Assembly (NCBI RefSeq): GCF_003013715.1
Contig: NC_072814.1
Span: forward strand, 1,736,001 to 1,800,000
Length of the DNA stretch: 64,000 nt
Direction of reading: 5' to 3'
DNA from: Candidozyma auris
Lineage: Eukaryota; Ascomycota; Pichiomycetes; Serinales; Metschnikowiaceae
The position numbers and the translations under genes are program-made. The notes under the pieces were generated by a model that saw nothing but the letters and a program-made list of their open reading frames with translations, was not told where the DNA came from and did not search any database. Shown piece after piece: positions 55,761 through 64,000 of this stretch (positions are counted from its first letter, which is position 1; the number at the start of each line of letters is the position of its first letter).

Positions 55761-58700
55761 ATGAAGTTTGTGACTCTTCTTCCGGCGTTTTTGTATTTAT
55801 CGCCAGCACTTTCTGGTTCTCCAGACCGTCCCCACTTTGAGTCGCTAGACCAGTCCTTCGATAAGTTTCAGCAAAATGCTATTGTGAATAGGATCTTCGA
55901 AGTGAAGGGCTTCGATGATGAGAAAGGTGACGACAAAGATTGCCCTCCCTGCTTCAATTGCAACTTGCCCAACCACAAATGTGCCCAATTCTCAAAGTGT
56001 AACACCTTCACTGGCATGTGTGAGTGTCGCGATGGATTTGGCGGTCTGGACTGCTCAGAGCCGTTGTGTGGATCATTGGCAAGAGATAACAATAAAAGAC
56101 CACCTAGAGGCAACGAAACCACGTGTGGCTGCGATAGTGGCTGGGATGGTATCAACTGTAACTTGTGCACCGAGGACTCAGTATGTGATGCGTTTATGCC
56201 TGATGGACTCAAGGGGACCTGTTATCAGCGAGGCGTTGTGGTGAACAAAATTCATCAGATGTGCAATGTGACGAATCCTAAGATCATTCAGATTCTCGAA
56301 GGTGAGATCCCACAGGCCACATTTAGTTGCGATAGAAAGAACAATACGTGTGACTTTCAGTTCTGGATCGATGAAGTGGAGTCCTTTTACTGTGACTTGG
56401 ATCAATGCACCTTTGACTACGATGTAGAGTCAAACACCACTCGCTACAAATGTGAGAATGTCGCTTGCGAGTGCTTGTCTGGAAGAATGCTTTGTGGTAA
56501 AGCAGGCTCTATCGACATTTCTGAGTTTCTCACCAAGAGTATCAAGGGACCTGGCGACTTTACCTGTGACATCACCAAAGGTGATTGCCGCTTCTCAGAG
56601 CCAAGCATGAATGGCTTGATTTCCTCGGTTTTTGGAGACCCCTACATTACCATCCATTGTAAGGCTGGTGAGTGCGTGCACAAAAGTGAAATCCCAGGTT
56701 ACGATTTGCCAGACCACAACAAATTCACGTGGTATAATCTCTTCACTATCGCCGCTGTGGTGCTGGTTGTGGGCGTTGCTATCATCACGTCGATTTATCA
56801 TATCAAAAACAGCCCATTCTTCAAGACTGGACTGCTACTGGAGTACGAGGACGGTAATGACTTCAATCCATTGAATGAAAACTTCACGCCAACCACATTG
56901 TCGTTCAAGGACGTGTCGTACTTTATTCCAAGCGGCACCCAAGTCTTGAATAATGTCTACGGTATGGTAAAACCTGGAGAGTGTCTCGCAATCATGGGCG
57001 GATCTGGTGCCGGTAAGACCACACTTCTCGACATTTTGGCCGGAAAGCGCAAGAGTGGTAAAATTGATGGTGAATTTTACGTAAACGGCCAAAGCCTTGA
57101 TCGACATGATTATAGGAAAATAGTTGGTTTCGTTGACCAGGAAGATCATTTGATCCCTACTTTGACTGTGTATGAAACTGTGCTCAATAGTGCTTTGTTG
57201 AGACTTCCAAGAATGATGCCTTCACACGCGAAGGTTGCACGTGTGATCGAAGTCTTGAATGAATTGAGAATCTTAAACATAAAAGACAGGGTGATTGGCT
57301 CTGATTTCAACAGAGGAATTTCTGGCGGTGAAAAGAGAAGAGTATCGATTGCTTGCGAGCTCGTGACATCCCCTTCTATTTTGTTCTTGGACGAACCAAC
57401 ATCGGGTCTTGACGCCTTCAATGCTAGAAATGTCGTTGAATGCTTGGTGAGACTCGCAAGGAACTATGAAAGAACCATTGTTTTCACAATTCACCAGCCT
57501 AGAAGTAACATCGTGTCATTGTTTCACAAACTTCTTTTATTGAGTGAGGGTGACTTGATTTATTCCGGTGATGCCATCAAGGCTAATGATTTCTTTGGTA
57601 GACATGGATACAGATGTCCCCCAGGGTACAACATTGCAGACTACCTTATTGATATCACTATGGATCATAAGAAGGTTGTCAAAGTCCCAGGAACGGGTGA
57701 AGATATTCACAGTGCATTCCAGAATCCTGAAAATACTGAGTTTAGTGAAACTATGGAATGGGAACACTATGCCACGCATCGTGACGAGTACAACTTCCAG
57801 CCTCTTGCACAGACTGACAGTGGTGATAAAATGGTTCAGCTTAACAAAAAGTTGCCTGAAACTTTTGATGAGTCTGTTTTCGCAATCGAGCTCAAGCAAG
57901 AGATTGAGGAGCTGAAGAATAACACTGCTTCTTTGGATGTTCTGCATCATCTCTTAAAGAAAGCATCTTTATTCACTCAGTTCACTGTCTTGAGCTCAAG
58001 AACCTTCAAAAACCTTTATCGTAATCCGAAGTTACTACTCACCAACTATGTGTTGTCTTTGCTTGTCGGCCTTTTTTGTGGATCCCTTTACTACAAGGTT
58101 GCAAATGACATTAGTAGCTTTCAAAATAGATTGGGTTTGTTCTTCTTCATTTTAGCATTGTTTGGATTTTCATCCTTGACAGGATTGCATTCCTTCGCCG
58201 AGGAGAGAATTATCTTCATTCGCGAGAGAGCTAACAACTACTACCATCCAGTCAGCTACTATGTCAGTAAGGTTTTGTGTGACATCATACCGTTACGTGT
58301 ACTCCCACCGATCATTTTGCTCAGTATATTGTATCCCCTTGTTGGTTTGACAATGGAGCACAATGGTTATCTCAAGGCCCTCTTAGTGCTCGTGATGTTC
58401 AATGTGGCCATTGCCTCGGAGGTGTTGATTGTTGGTATCTTGATCAAAGATCCAGGGACCTCGACGATTTTAGCTGTGTTGATTTTACTCTTCTCGATGT
58501 TGTTCGCAGGCTTGTTCATCAACAGCGAGGACCTCAAGGTCGAAACTAAATGGTTGCAGTGGATTTCCCTTTTCCATTATGCCTACGAAGCACTTGCCAT
58601 CAACGAGGTCAAGGACTTGATTTTAAAAGAGAAGAAATACGGACTTTCGATAGAGGTGCCTGGAGCGGTCATTTTGAGTACTTTTGGATTCGATGTTGGC

Positions 58701-58799
58701 GCATACTGGAAGGACGTCTCCTATTTGATTGGGTGGGCTGCGACCTTCCTTGTGCTAGGTTACGTCTTCTTGCACTACTTGACCTACGAAAGAAGGTGA
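55761..58799 (+). CDS. ADP1: Adp1-type ABCG half-transporter with EGF-like luminal domain
   Basis: ATP-binding cassette protein of the Adp1/ABCG (Eye pigment) family, 1012 aa (1049 in S. cerevisiae). Signal peptide at 1-19. A Cys-rich extracellular/luminal segment with EGF-like repeats (about 53-145; CNTFTGMCECRDGFGGLDC) follows, then a span near 325-345. The nucleotide-binding domain has GGSGAGKT (Walker A, 413-420), ISGGEKRRVSI (signature, about 520) and ILFLDEPTSGLDA (Walker B). Six C-terminal spans include NLYRNPKLLLTNYVLSLLVGLF and LLFSMLFAGLF. Substrate unknown. It begins 231 bp after the UBP2 stop in tandem. Confidence 0.95.
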   Translation: MKFVTLLPAFLYLSPALSGSPDRPHFESLDQSFDKFQQNAIVNRIFEVKGFDDEKGDDKDCPPCFNCNLPNHKCAQFSKCNTFTGMCECRDGFGGLDCSEPLCGSLARDNNKRPPRGNETTCGCDSGWDGINCNLCTEDSVCDAFMPDGLKGTCYQRGVVVNKIHQMCNVTNPKIIQILEGEIPQATFSCDRKNNTCDFQFWIDEVESFYCDLDQCTFDYDVESNTTRYKCENVACECLSGRMLCGKAGSIDISEFLTKSIKGPGDFTCDITKGDCRFSEPSMNGLISSVFGDPYITIHCKAGECVHKSEIPGYDLPDHNKFTWYNLFTIAAVVLVVGVAIITSIYHIKNSPFFKTGLLLEYEDGNDFNPLNENFTPTTLSFKDVSYFIPSGTQVLNNVYGMVKPGECLAIMGGSGAGKTTLLDILAGKRKSGKIDGEFYVNGQSLDRHDYRKIVGFVDQEDHLIPTLTVYETVLNSALLRLPRMMPSHAKVARVIEVLNELRILNIKDRVIGSDFNRGISGGEKRRVSIACELVTSPSILFLDEPTSGLDAFNARNVVECLVRLARNYERTIVFTIHQPRSNIVSLFHKLLLLSEGDLIYSGDAIKANDFFGRHGYRCPPGYNIADYLIDITMDHKKVVKVPGTGEDIHSAFQNPENTEFSETMEWEHYATHRDEYNFQPLAQTDSGDKMVQLNKKLPETFDESVFAIELKQEIEELKNNTASLDVLHHLLKKASLFTQFTVLSSRTFKNLYRNPKLLLTNYVLSLLVGLFCGSLYYKVANDISSFQNRLGLFFFILALFGFSSLTGLHSFAEERIIFIRERANNYYHPVSYYVSKVLCDIIPLRVLPPIILLSILYPLVGLTMEHNGYLKALLVLVMFNVAIASEVLIVGILIKDPGTSTILAVLILLFSMLFAGLFINSEDLKVETKWLQWISLFHYAYEALAINEVKDLILKEKKYGLSIEVPGAVILSTFGFDVGAYWKDVSYLIGWAATFLVLGYVFLHYLTYERR

Positions 58800-58932
58800 T
58801 ACACACCCACAATCTTAGAGTCGAATTGTTTCATACACTCGCTTAGTCGACGAAAATTGATACAAATACAGGTAGGCTGTAGAGTTAGACAAGCTGAGGG
58901 AGTAAGCGTTTTCGCCACGAGTGGCGTATGAA

Positions 58933-58940
58933 TGACGTCA
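58933..58940. promoter_or_regulatory. CRE/ATF-type palindrome TGACGTCA
   Basis: Perfect palindrome 300 bp upstream of the GRE2-type ATG. In S. cerevisiae, GRE2 is controlled by Sko1 through CRE sites under osmotic stress, so the site fits the gene. Confidence 0.55.
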
Positions 58941-59182
58941 AATCTCTGTTACTGACATTTATAAGCAAACAAACCCACATGCTTGGTTATTTGGTGGCGA
59001 GGCGGATAGAAAAGGGTGGATTTTTCCGAGGAGACAGCTTCTTACGAATATGGCTATTTCCGTGCACGGAGTATTACCCAAAATGGCTAACATCCGCTCA
59101 CGCGTCAACGGTTGTCGAAGAACAATATCTCCGGTGCCACACACGGGCAAATTGGCAGAACCCATGTTGCTCAACCAAAGGG

Positions 59183-59190
59183 TATAAATA
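59183..59190 (+). promoter_or_regulatory. TATA box of the GRE2-type gene
   Basis: TATAAATA, 50 bp before the ATG at 59240, which supports that start. Confidence 0.6.
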
Positions 59191-59239
59191 TCGGGCTTTT
59201 TTGCCTCTTCGAACGTATCAATCAACAACTCACTTCACC

Positions 59240-60262
59240 ATGACTACCGTTTTAGTTTCAGGCGCCTCTGGCTTCATCGCCTTACACACTGTGCAGCAGC
59301 TCATCAAGAAAGGCTATACCGTCGTCGGTTCCGTCAGATCACAGGAAAAAGGTGAATACGTCAAAAGTGCCTCAGGAAACCCAGAAAAGTTCTCTTACGA
59401 GATCGTTGAGGACATAGAGAAGGAAGGTGCCTTCGATGAATTCGTGAAGAAGCACCAAGAAGCCAATGTCTTCTTGCACACTGCATCTCCATTCCACTTC
59501 AATGTCACGAACGTTGAAAAAGATCTTCTTTTGCCTGCTATCAATGGTACTAAGGGCGCCTTGCAGTCGATCAAACTGTACGGACCCAACATCAAAAGGG
59601 TCGTTGTCACCTCTTCGTACGCAGCCATTGCTTCCCCTGAAATGGATTTGATTCCAGGAAGCCAATGGGACGAGAGCTCATGGAACGATATAACCTGGGA
59701 GAAGGCGTTGGAAAACCCATTTTTTGGTTACTATGGCTCCAAGACATTTGCTGAGAAGGCCGCGTGGGAATTTGTCAAGGAAGAGAAGCCTCAGTTTGTG
59801 CTTTCCACGGTAAACCCAGTCTACGTGTTCGGTCCTCAGCCCACTGACGACTTCAACACTGCCAAATTGAACACATCCTCGGAGATTATCAATGCAATCT
59901 TGAAGACAAGTGGTCCTGAGGGGGATGTCCATTCTGTGAATGCTTCTGCTGTGGACGTTCGTGATGTCGCAAAGGCCCATCTCGTTGCCTTTGAGAAAGA
60001 TGAGGCCAAGAACGAGAGGTTGTTTTTAACCACTGGCTCGTTCACCCAACAGACTATCATCGATGTGTTGCACGCAGAATTCCCCGAGCAGACGAAGAAT
60101 GTTCCAATTGGCAATCCTGGTTCGGACAAAGAGGACGTCAAGAAGAGAGCATCCCCCAAGAACGACAAAACAAGAAAGATCTTGGGCTTTGAGTTGATCC
60201 CACTTCATCAAAGTATTGCTGATAGCGCCAGACAAATTCTTCAAGTAGAGAAGAAGCTTTAG
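59240..60262 (+). CDS. GRE2: GRE2-type NADPH-dependent methylglyoxal/aldehyde reductase
   Basis: Extended short-chain dehydrogenase that reduces methylglyoxal, isovaleraldehyde and other carbonyls with NADPH. Length 340 aa (342 in S. cerevisiae). The N-terminal cofactor loop is VSGASGFIALH (6-16). VGSVRSQEK (29-37) gives the NADP(H)-type basic residues. The catalytic Ser is in TSSYAA (124-129), and YYGSK (164-168) supplies Tyr164 and Lys168. VNPVYVFGPQ is diagnostic of Gre2. Several paralogues are common in Candida, so orthology to S. cerevisiae GRE2 is not certain. The frame is open to 58928, but the TATA box lies 50 bp before 59240. The likely substrate, methylglyoxal, is the one whose glutathione adduct GLO2 (this window) processes. 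Confidence 0.9.
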   Translation: MTTVLVSGASGFIALHTVQQLIKKGYTVVGSVRSQEKGEYVKSASGNPEKFSYEIVEDIEKEGAFDEFVKKHQEANVFLHTASPFHFNVTNVEKDLLLPAINGTKGALQSIKLYGPNIKRVVVTSSYAAIASPEMDLIPGSQWDESSWNDITWEKALENPFFGYYGSKTFAEKAAWEFVKEEKPQFVLSTVNPVYVFGPQPTDDFNTAKLNTSSEIINAILKTSGPEGDVHSVNASAVDVRDVAKAHLVAFEKDEAKNERLFLTTGSFTQQTIIDVLHAEFPEQTKNVPIGNPGSDKEDVKKRASPKNDKTRKILGFELIPLHQSIADSARQILQVEKKL

Positions 60263-61071
60263 ATGTGATTGTAACGTGGAGAGCGAGCTAATAGTGTTTA
60301 AAGTTGTTAATTTGATTTATAACGTTCGAATTTGATTTATTTTTGTATATTAAACTTCGCTCTGTTTGAATCAATGGAAACAAAAGAAAAGTAAAATTTA
60401 TTCAGCTTGACGTGAGATACTCACCTTTAGAGGGGTTTATTATTTTTTTTTTTTTTCATACATATTCCGATTGGAGTAAATAAAACTAGATCGCTAAGAA
60501 TATGTTGATTATTACACTTCAAATAGACAAATCTAGGCCATCTATCGATGTTATCTTTACGTTGCCTCCTTGCAATCGGCCATGCTGCTTTGTCTATCAT
60601 CATCCTATTGAGTGGTAAGACTAAATAGCAAGCGCAGTCTATACAAAGTTCAAAAATAACGCTAGATGTAGTTAAAGTGATAGTTCGTTCACCAGGACTT
60701 TGGCTGGAAGTCTATTATTACTCTTCTCGTATCATTTTTTTCTTTCTTTCGAGCTCCGTTTGGGGACAAAGAGCAGTCTTTTGGTGACGTTTTGGGAGAA
60801 TATATATAAGCAGTTTGATGGAAAGAATGAAATATCTCCTTTACTGCCTGTATGGAAGTTCTGCCGTCTTATCGTTGTCGTTATACTTTAAAGCCTCCCA
60901 TGTCTCATATCTCAGCTGATTAAATATGCCATTATAATGAGCGCTTTAGAATGTTTAGTATGAGCTGAAGATTTTTTGCTTTTAGATCATATAAATAGCA
61001 CAAGTCGTGATTGAGAAAGTACAAAATGACTGATATATACTTTCCTGCACTATCTGCAATCATCGTCGTCT
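60263..61071. other. 809-bp intergenic region before the tRNA gene
   Basis: AT-rich, with a T-run near 60443-60455. No LTR ends or retrotransposon coding remnants are recognised, though such elements often lie near tRNA genes. No 12-bp element was seen. Confidence 0.5.
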
Positions 61072-61153
61072 GGCAACTTGTCCGAGTGGTTAAGGAGAAA
61101 GATTAGAAATCTTTTGGGCTTTGCCCGCGCAGGTTCGAGTCCTGCAGTTGTCG
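61072..61153 (+). tRNA. tRNA-Ser (anticodon AGA), no intron
   Basis: An 82-nt cloverleaf. The acceptor arm GGCAACT pairs with AGTTGTC (one G-U). The anticodon stem AAAGA/TCTTT has loop TTAGAAA with anticodon AGA at 61105-61107. The long variable arm (GGGCTTTGCCC) is typical of tRNA-Ser, and the T-arm has GGTTCGAGTCC. It differs from S. cerevisiae tRNA-Ser(AGA), as I recall it, in only two positions. This decodes UCU/UCC. It is not the CTG-decoding tRNA-Ser(CAG), which is not in this window. Confidence 0.97.
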
Positions 61154-61157
61154 TTAC

Positions 61158-61172
61158 TTTTTGCACTTTTTT
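61158..61172 (+). terminator. RNA polymerase III terminator of the tRNA gene
   Basis: Five T followed by a second run of six T, starting four bases after the tRNA 3' end. Confidence 0.8.
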
Positions 61173-61383
61173 CGGCTAAAAAAGTCGACTTACGAAACTG
61201 ATGTACCTATTTTTGGTGAAGATTATCTTTTCCTAAATCATTAACGTATTAAATCAACTATGAACGGGGGATCCGGCGGAGAGATGGAAAATTAATGCCA
61301 GCAACCCATTGTAACAAGACGGGATGGAAGCCACCCCAGGTCATGTATAAATCTTATCCTTATCTATCACCTAAAATGCATCT

Positions 61384-62517
61384 TTACTCGGAGATAAAAG
61401 TAGCCTCATTGAAACCAATACCTTCTTCGGTATCAGCCCCGTGCGTAATGCTCAATTTGTTGCAGAACTGGTAGATGTAAGGCTTGGCTCCAGAGACACC
61501 AGAAACGATGTTCTTGACGAATTGAGGAATCTCGGCCATGACGTCAACACGCTCAACTAGCTGCTTCAACTTGCCAGATACAACAGCAACAGTCTCTGAA
61601 CCGGCACCGTTCTTGGCAAAGTTGAAAGTGATGCCCTTAGGAACATTCCAGCCAACTTCGTCAACCTCAGCATCCTCGTGGGTGACCTCATTATCGATGG
61701 AGGTGAGAATTATCTTGTCATCCTTGGCGAGCATGGCAATGTTGACCTTCGTGGTTGCGTAGGATCTAGGCGTGGTAAATTCCATCTGAACAGCAGAGTA
61801 GTGAGGGCTCTGGAAATTGAGGAAGTTCCACGACTTGGCGGCGTGGTGGGGCTTCATACCTTGCAATGCCATGACGAACATGGTGAATCCATCCACATCG
61901 ATTTTGACGCTATTCTTCAACTTGAGAGTTCCAGAAACGCTGCATCTAGGCCAGAAGGCGTGTCTCATGGAACCCCATGGGTTTTCCACGTCTTCACCGT
62001 AAAGAGTCATGCCGTCTTTGCCGAAAATGACACCAGGAGCCAATCTTTTCACGGTTAAGTCGACCATGGAGTCCTCACAAACGTGGGATTTCAAGTGGTA
62101 AGTTGTGCCGTCCTCAGAAATCTCAAACGACAAGTTATCAGCGTAGAAGTTAGATCCTTCGGCACGGAAGTTCTCTAAAGCAGTGGAAGTCCAAATGCAG
62201 TTTGAATCCTCAGCGCCCTTCTCGTTGTTGTACAACCTGAAGGTAAACTGAGCCGTGGTCTTGACTCCCATGATGTTAGAATGAATGATCTGAGCAAAAC
62301 CAGTGTATCCCGTCTTCAAGTCGGTGAAGTAGAAAGTTTGGGTTTCCACGTTGGTGTAGTTGGGCTTTCTCCACGCAAAGTCTTCAACCGTTGTTTCTCT
62401 GGAAACAGGGTCTCCCTTCTTGATAAAGTCGGTCACTGGGTGGATAGCCTCGCGCCCGTACTCTGGCTCGGCGGTGCCAGCAACAACAGAAAGACCTGAT
62501 TGGACCCACTTCAACAT
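61384..62517 (-). CDS. SVF1: Svf1, lipocalin-like survival factor
   Basis: This 377-aa protein is the two-domain lipocalin-like Svf1 (Svf1/YDR222W family). Characteristic segments are WVQSGLSVVAGTAEPEYGREAIHPVTDF (start), the DFAWRKPNYTNVETQTFYF block and the MALQGMKPHHAAKSWNFLNFQSPHYSAVQMEFTTPRSY segment in the second domain. In S. cerevisiae Svf1 protects against oxidative and cold stress and supports survival in the diauxic shift; it has been tied to ceramide transport between ER and Golgi. It is shorter than the S. cerevisiae protein (481 aa) but similar to Candida versions. Two exact 12-bp elements lie in the long upstream region (63173, 63733). Confidence 0.93.
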   Translation of the reverse strand: MLKWVQSGLSVVAGTAEPEYGREAIHPVTDFIKKGDPVSRETTVEDFAWRKPNYTNVETQTFYFTDLKTGYTGFAQIIHSNIMGVKTTAQFTFRLYNNEKGAEDSNCIWTSTALENFRAEGSNFYADNLSFEISEDGTTYHLKSHVCEDSMVDLTVKRLAPGVIFGKDGMTLYGEDVENPWGSMRHAFWPRCSVSGTLKLKNSVKIDVDGFTMFVMALQGMKPHHAAKSWNFLNFQSPHYSAVQMEFTTPRSYATTKVNIAMLAKDDKIILTSIDNEVTHEDAEVDEVGWNVPKGITFNFAKNGAGSETVAVVSGKLKQLVERVDVMAEIPQFVKNIVSGVSGAKPYIYQFCNKLSITHGADTEEGIGFNEATFISE

Positions 62518-63172
62518 AACTGGTAGAATTTGAGTTTAGAAATGCTTGATACTCAGTTGCCTTGAAAAAGAAGACTGCAACTGAAGAGTACTGCTTGTTT
62601 GCGGTGAGACGGGTAAAGTGCGATGGTAGCTATGAGCCGGGCACGACTGGAGGCAGAGAAGAGGCGGGTGGGCAAGAGGCTAATACAGGGCCCAAAGAAT
62701 AAATTGGAGCTGAGAAGTGAGTGAGACATCAAATCATTGGAGAAAAGTTGTTTGTGTGGACGTGTGAGTCTGTTTCGTGGATTTGACTGGGTTACACTCT
62801 CATCGCATGTGAAGAGAAAAGGGGACAGGACTAAAGAAGAGTGACTGAGGGCAAAACAGCAATTATATGTGATCTAAGGCAAGAACGAGTTGTCGGCGCT
62901 GGTTGAGCACCAGAAATTGGTACATTTTAGAAAAATTGTGTTTTTGAGGGCAATTGAGTGGTTGCTGGGAGGCTTTGGTAGACACGCAACCGACGTATTG
63001 CGACAAAGTAGGGTGATCGATGAAATCAGCTGGTTTTATTGAGAGTTTTATTTTTTTTTTTTAGGCAACTAGCTCGCAAGCGTATTCTAACTTGTCAGTA
63101 GCGTGCAGATATACTGTTTTGTGGTGTGTTGTCTAGTGTTATGCACAATGGTGACTACCGTTGCAACCATTT

Positions 63173-63184
63173 TTCGCAGCCAAT
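63173..63184 (+). promoter_or_regulatory. 12-bp element TTYGCAGCCAWT
   Basis: Exact match 656 bp upstream of SVF1, opposite orientation. A TTGCAACCATT variant ends just before it. Confidence 0.6.
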
Positions 63185-63732
63185 AGTAAGCTTAGTGAGA
63201 GGTTTTTATGGGAAGCTTTGGCTTGAGGATAAATTCAGCTGAACAATCGGTTTTCACTTGACAAACTTCAATCTGGCTTGAGCAATACAATAAAGATGAA
63301 GGCGGCAAGTCACTCACAAACAGAATCGCCACTACTTTCTCTCAGCCAATTGCATATAGCTTATCATAAGGCTGAAAACTGTGCAGCCATAAGTATCTAG
63401 TAAAGCTGATCACTTTTGCCAAGTCAAAGCAACGCTTTCATGTCAATGAAAGCCCATACATGATAGGTTGTAAAAGATCCATGGTCATTTTCTTACTTTG
63501 ATATCCTCCTGATAGTAGGGTGTTTCCACAAGCTGAGCTGCTTTAGCAGGATCTGAGAGCCTTCATCACTTGACCATGCGATGGTCCCCCGCTTGATTCC
63601 ACAGCGAGAAGGAAAATAAAATAAACGGGGTCTTCATGTCCCATTGCGGGCTTACTAGTAAACAAGACGATGAAGACTCCCCTAGTATGGGCGCTTGCCA
63701 TAAGCGATTCTAGCCACCAGCTCCAATTGCGC

Positions 63733-63744
63733 TTCGCAGCCATT
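63733..63744 (+). promoter_or_regulatory. 12-bp element TTYGCAGCCAWT
   Basis: Exact match in the terminal non-coding region, 1.2 kb from SVF1. It may serve a gene beyond the right edge. Confidence 0.5.
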
Positions 63745-64000
63745 TCTCCAAAAGGTCCCCAAAAGGATCCAGATAGAAAAAAATGCTTGAGATTCTTGTC
63801 CAAAAAAGACAATACAACTCCATACAATTCTCCAAATCCGTGTTCACGCTCAGTAGTGGAATCACCGACAGAGGTCCGAGAAAAAGAGCACGATCCACAA
63901 TCAACGCTCCACAACTCACGATCCTCAACCTAACACAGAAATGACCCCCAAATAAGGATTTCTTACAATCAACGAAAATAATTTTCGGAATCCTCAACCT

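Larger units (their letters stand above)
58800..59239. other. 440-bp promoter region of the GRE2-type gene
   Basis: It contains a palindromic CRE-like TGACGTCA (58933-58940) and a TATA box (59183-59190). The open frame that extends the reductase upstream to 58928 is 5' to its real start. No 12-bp element was seen. Confidence 0.6.
62518..64000. other. 1.48-kb non-coding region to the right edge
   Basis: SVF1 promoter and beyond. It contains a T-run (63050-63061) and two exact 12-bp elements. At 63162 a TTGCAACCATT variant lies directly before the first of them. The 60-120 codon frames at the edge overlap on both strands and show no family. Confidence 0.5.

Noticed and set aside
58928..59239. 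104-codon extension of the GRE2-type reductase
   Set aside because: TATA box and CRE palindrome lie inside it, and Gre2 proteins start at the Met at 59240.
59620..59632. CGCAGCCATTG inside the GRE2 coding sequence resembling the 12-bp element
   Set aside because: It encodes the conserved AAIA peptide, and the 5' TTY is missing; chance.
60263..61071. Possible LTR or solo element next to the tRNA gene
   Set aside because: No TG...CA ends, primer-binding site or flanking duplication could be seen.

Overview
This window is nuclear DNA of a budding yeast that most likely reads CTG as serine. The genes are compact and mostly intronless, on both strands, and nearly all recognisable ones have Saccharomyces/Candida orthologues. 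The codon evidence comes from aligning by memory to S. cerevisiae. In the Bcs1 orthologue two in-frame CTG codons (residues 59 and 84) fall where the S. cerevisiae protein has serine, and CTG codon 123 of the Pmt1 orthologue does the same. All translations here should therefore be read with CTG = Ser. The two clear introns are tiny (58 and 44 nt, with TACTAAC-like or TTCTAAC-like branch sites). These features, the moderate GC content and the GLEYA adhesin fit Serinales, perhaps Metschnikowiaceae (Clavispora/Metschnikowia/C. auris group). The family assignment is inference.

Layout. 0-4 kb: tail of an unidentified gene, an OCA2-type pseudophosphatase, glyoxalase II (GLO2/GLO4) and a long intergenic region. 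4-11 kb: PMT1, the DOA10/SSM4 ubiquitin ligase, TAF13. 11-16 kb: ALG13, the ACR3 arsenite exporter, and an unknown gene with a 10-bp tandem repeat just upstream. 16-20 kb: a 970-aa GLEYA adhesin with nine 42-aa repeats. 21-24 kb: DCR2 and FCF1. 24-29 kb: gene-poor, with a 54-aa secreted/GPI-type microprotein and an unknown gene interrupted by an in-frame stop. 29-34 kb: PAR32, HAM1, COX24 (mS38), THI80, TAF9. 34-40 kb: an exomer ChAP gene (BCH1/BUD7 family) with an intron, a 55-aa unknown, RCF1 with an intron, and two unknown genes. 40-51 kb: SOK1, a 3.2-kb regulatory gap, the HSF-type repressor SFL1, a CENP-W-like microprotein, BCS1. 51-64 kb: UBP2, ADP1, a GRE2-type reductase, tRNA-Ser(AGA), SVF1, and non-coding DNA to the edge.

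The genes are not an operon-like system. Recurrent themes are secretory glycosylation (PMT1, ALG13), ER and ubiquitin quality control (DOA10, UBP2), mitochondrial respiration and translation (RCF1, BCS1, COX24), transcription (TAF13, TAF9, SFL1) and cell surface (adhesin, GPI microprotein).

The most unusual signal is non-coding. A 12-bp element, TTYGCAGCCAWT, occurs 13 times exactly in the window. About 0.03 copies are expected by a rough equal-base estimate. All copies are intergenic, on both strands, mostly upstream of genes. One-mismatch variants occur at further sites, and one variant (TTTGCAACCATT) is tandemly repeated at 15051-15106. I cannot match it to a known site. It looks like the binding site of an abundant DNA-binding protein (general regulatory factor) or another chromosomal element.
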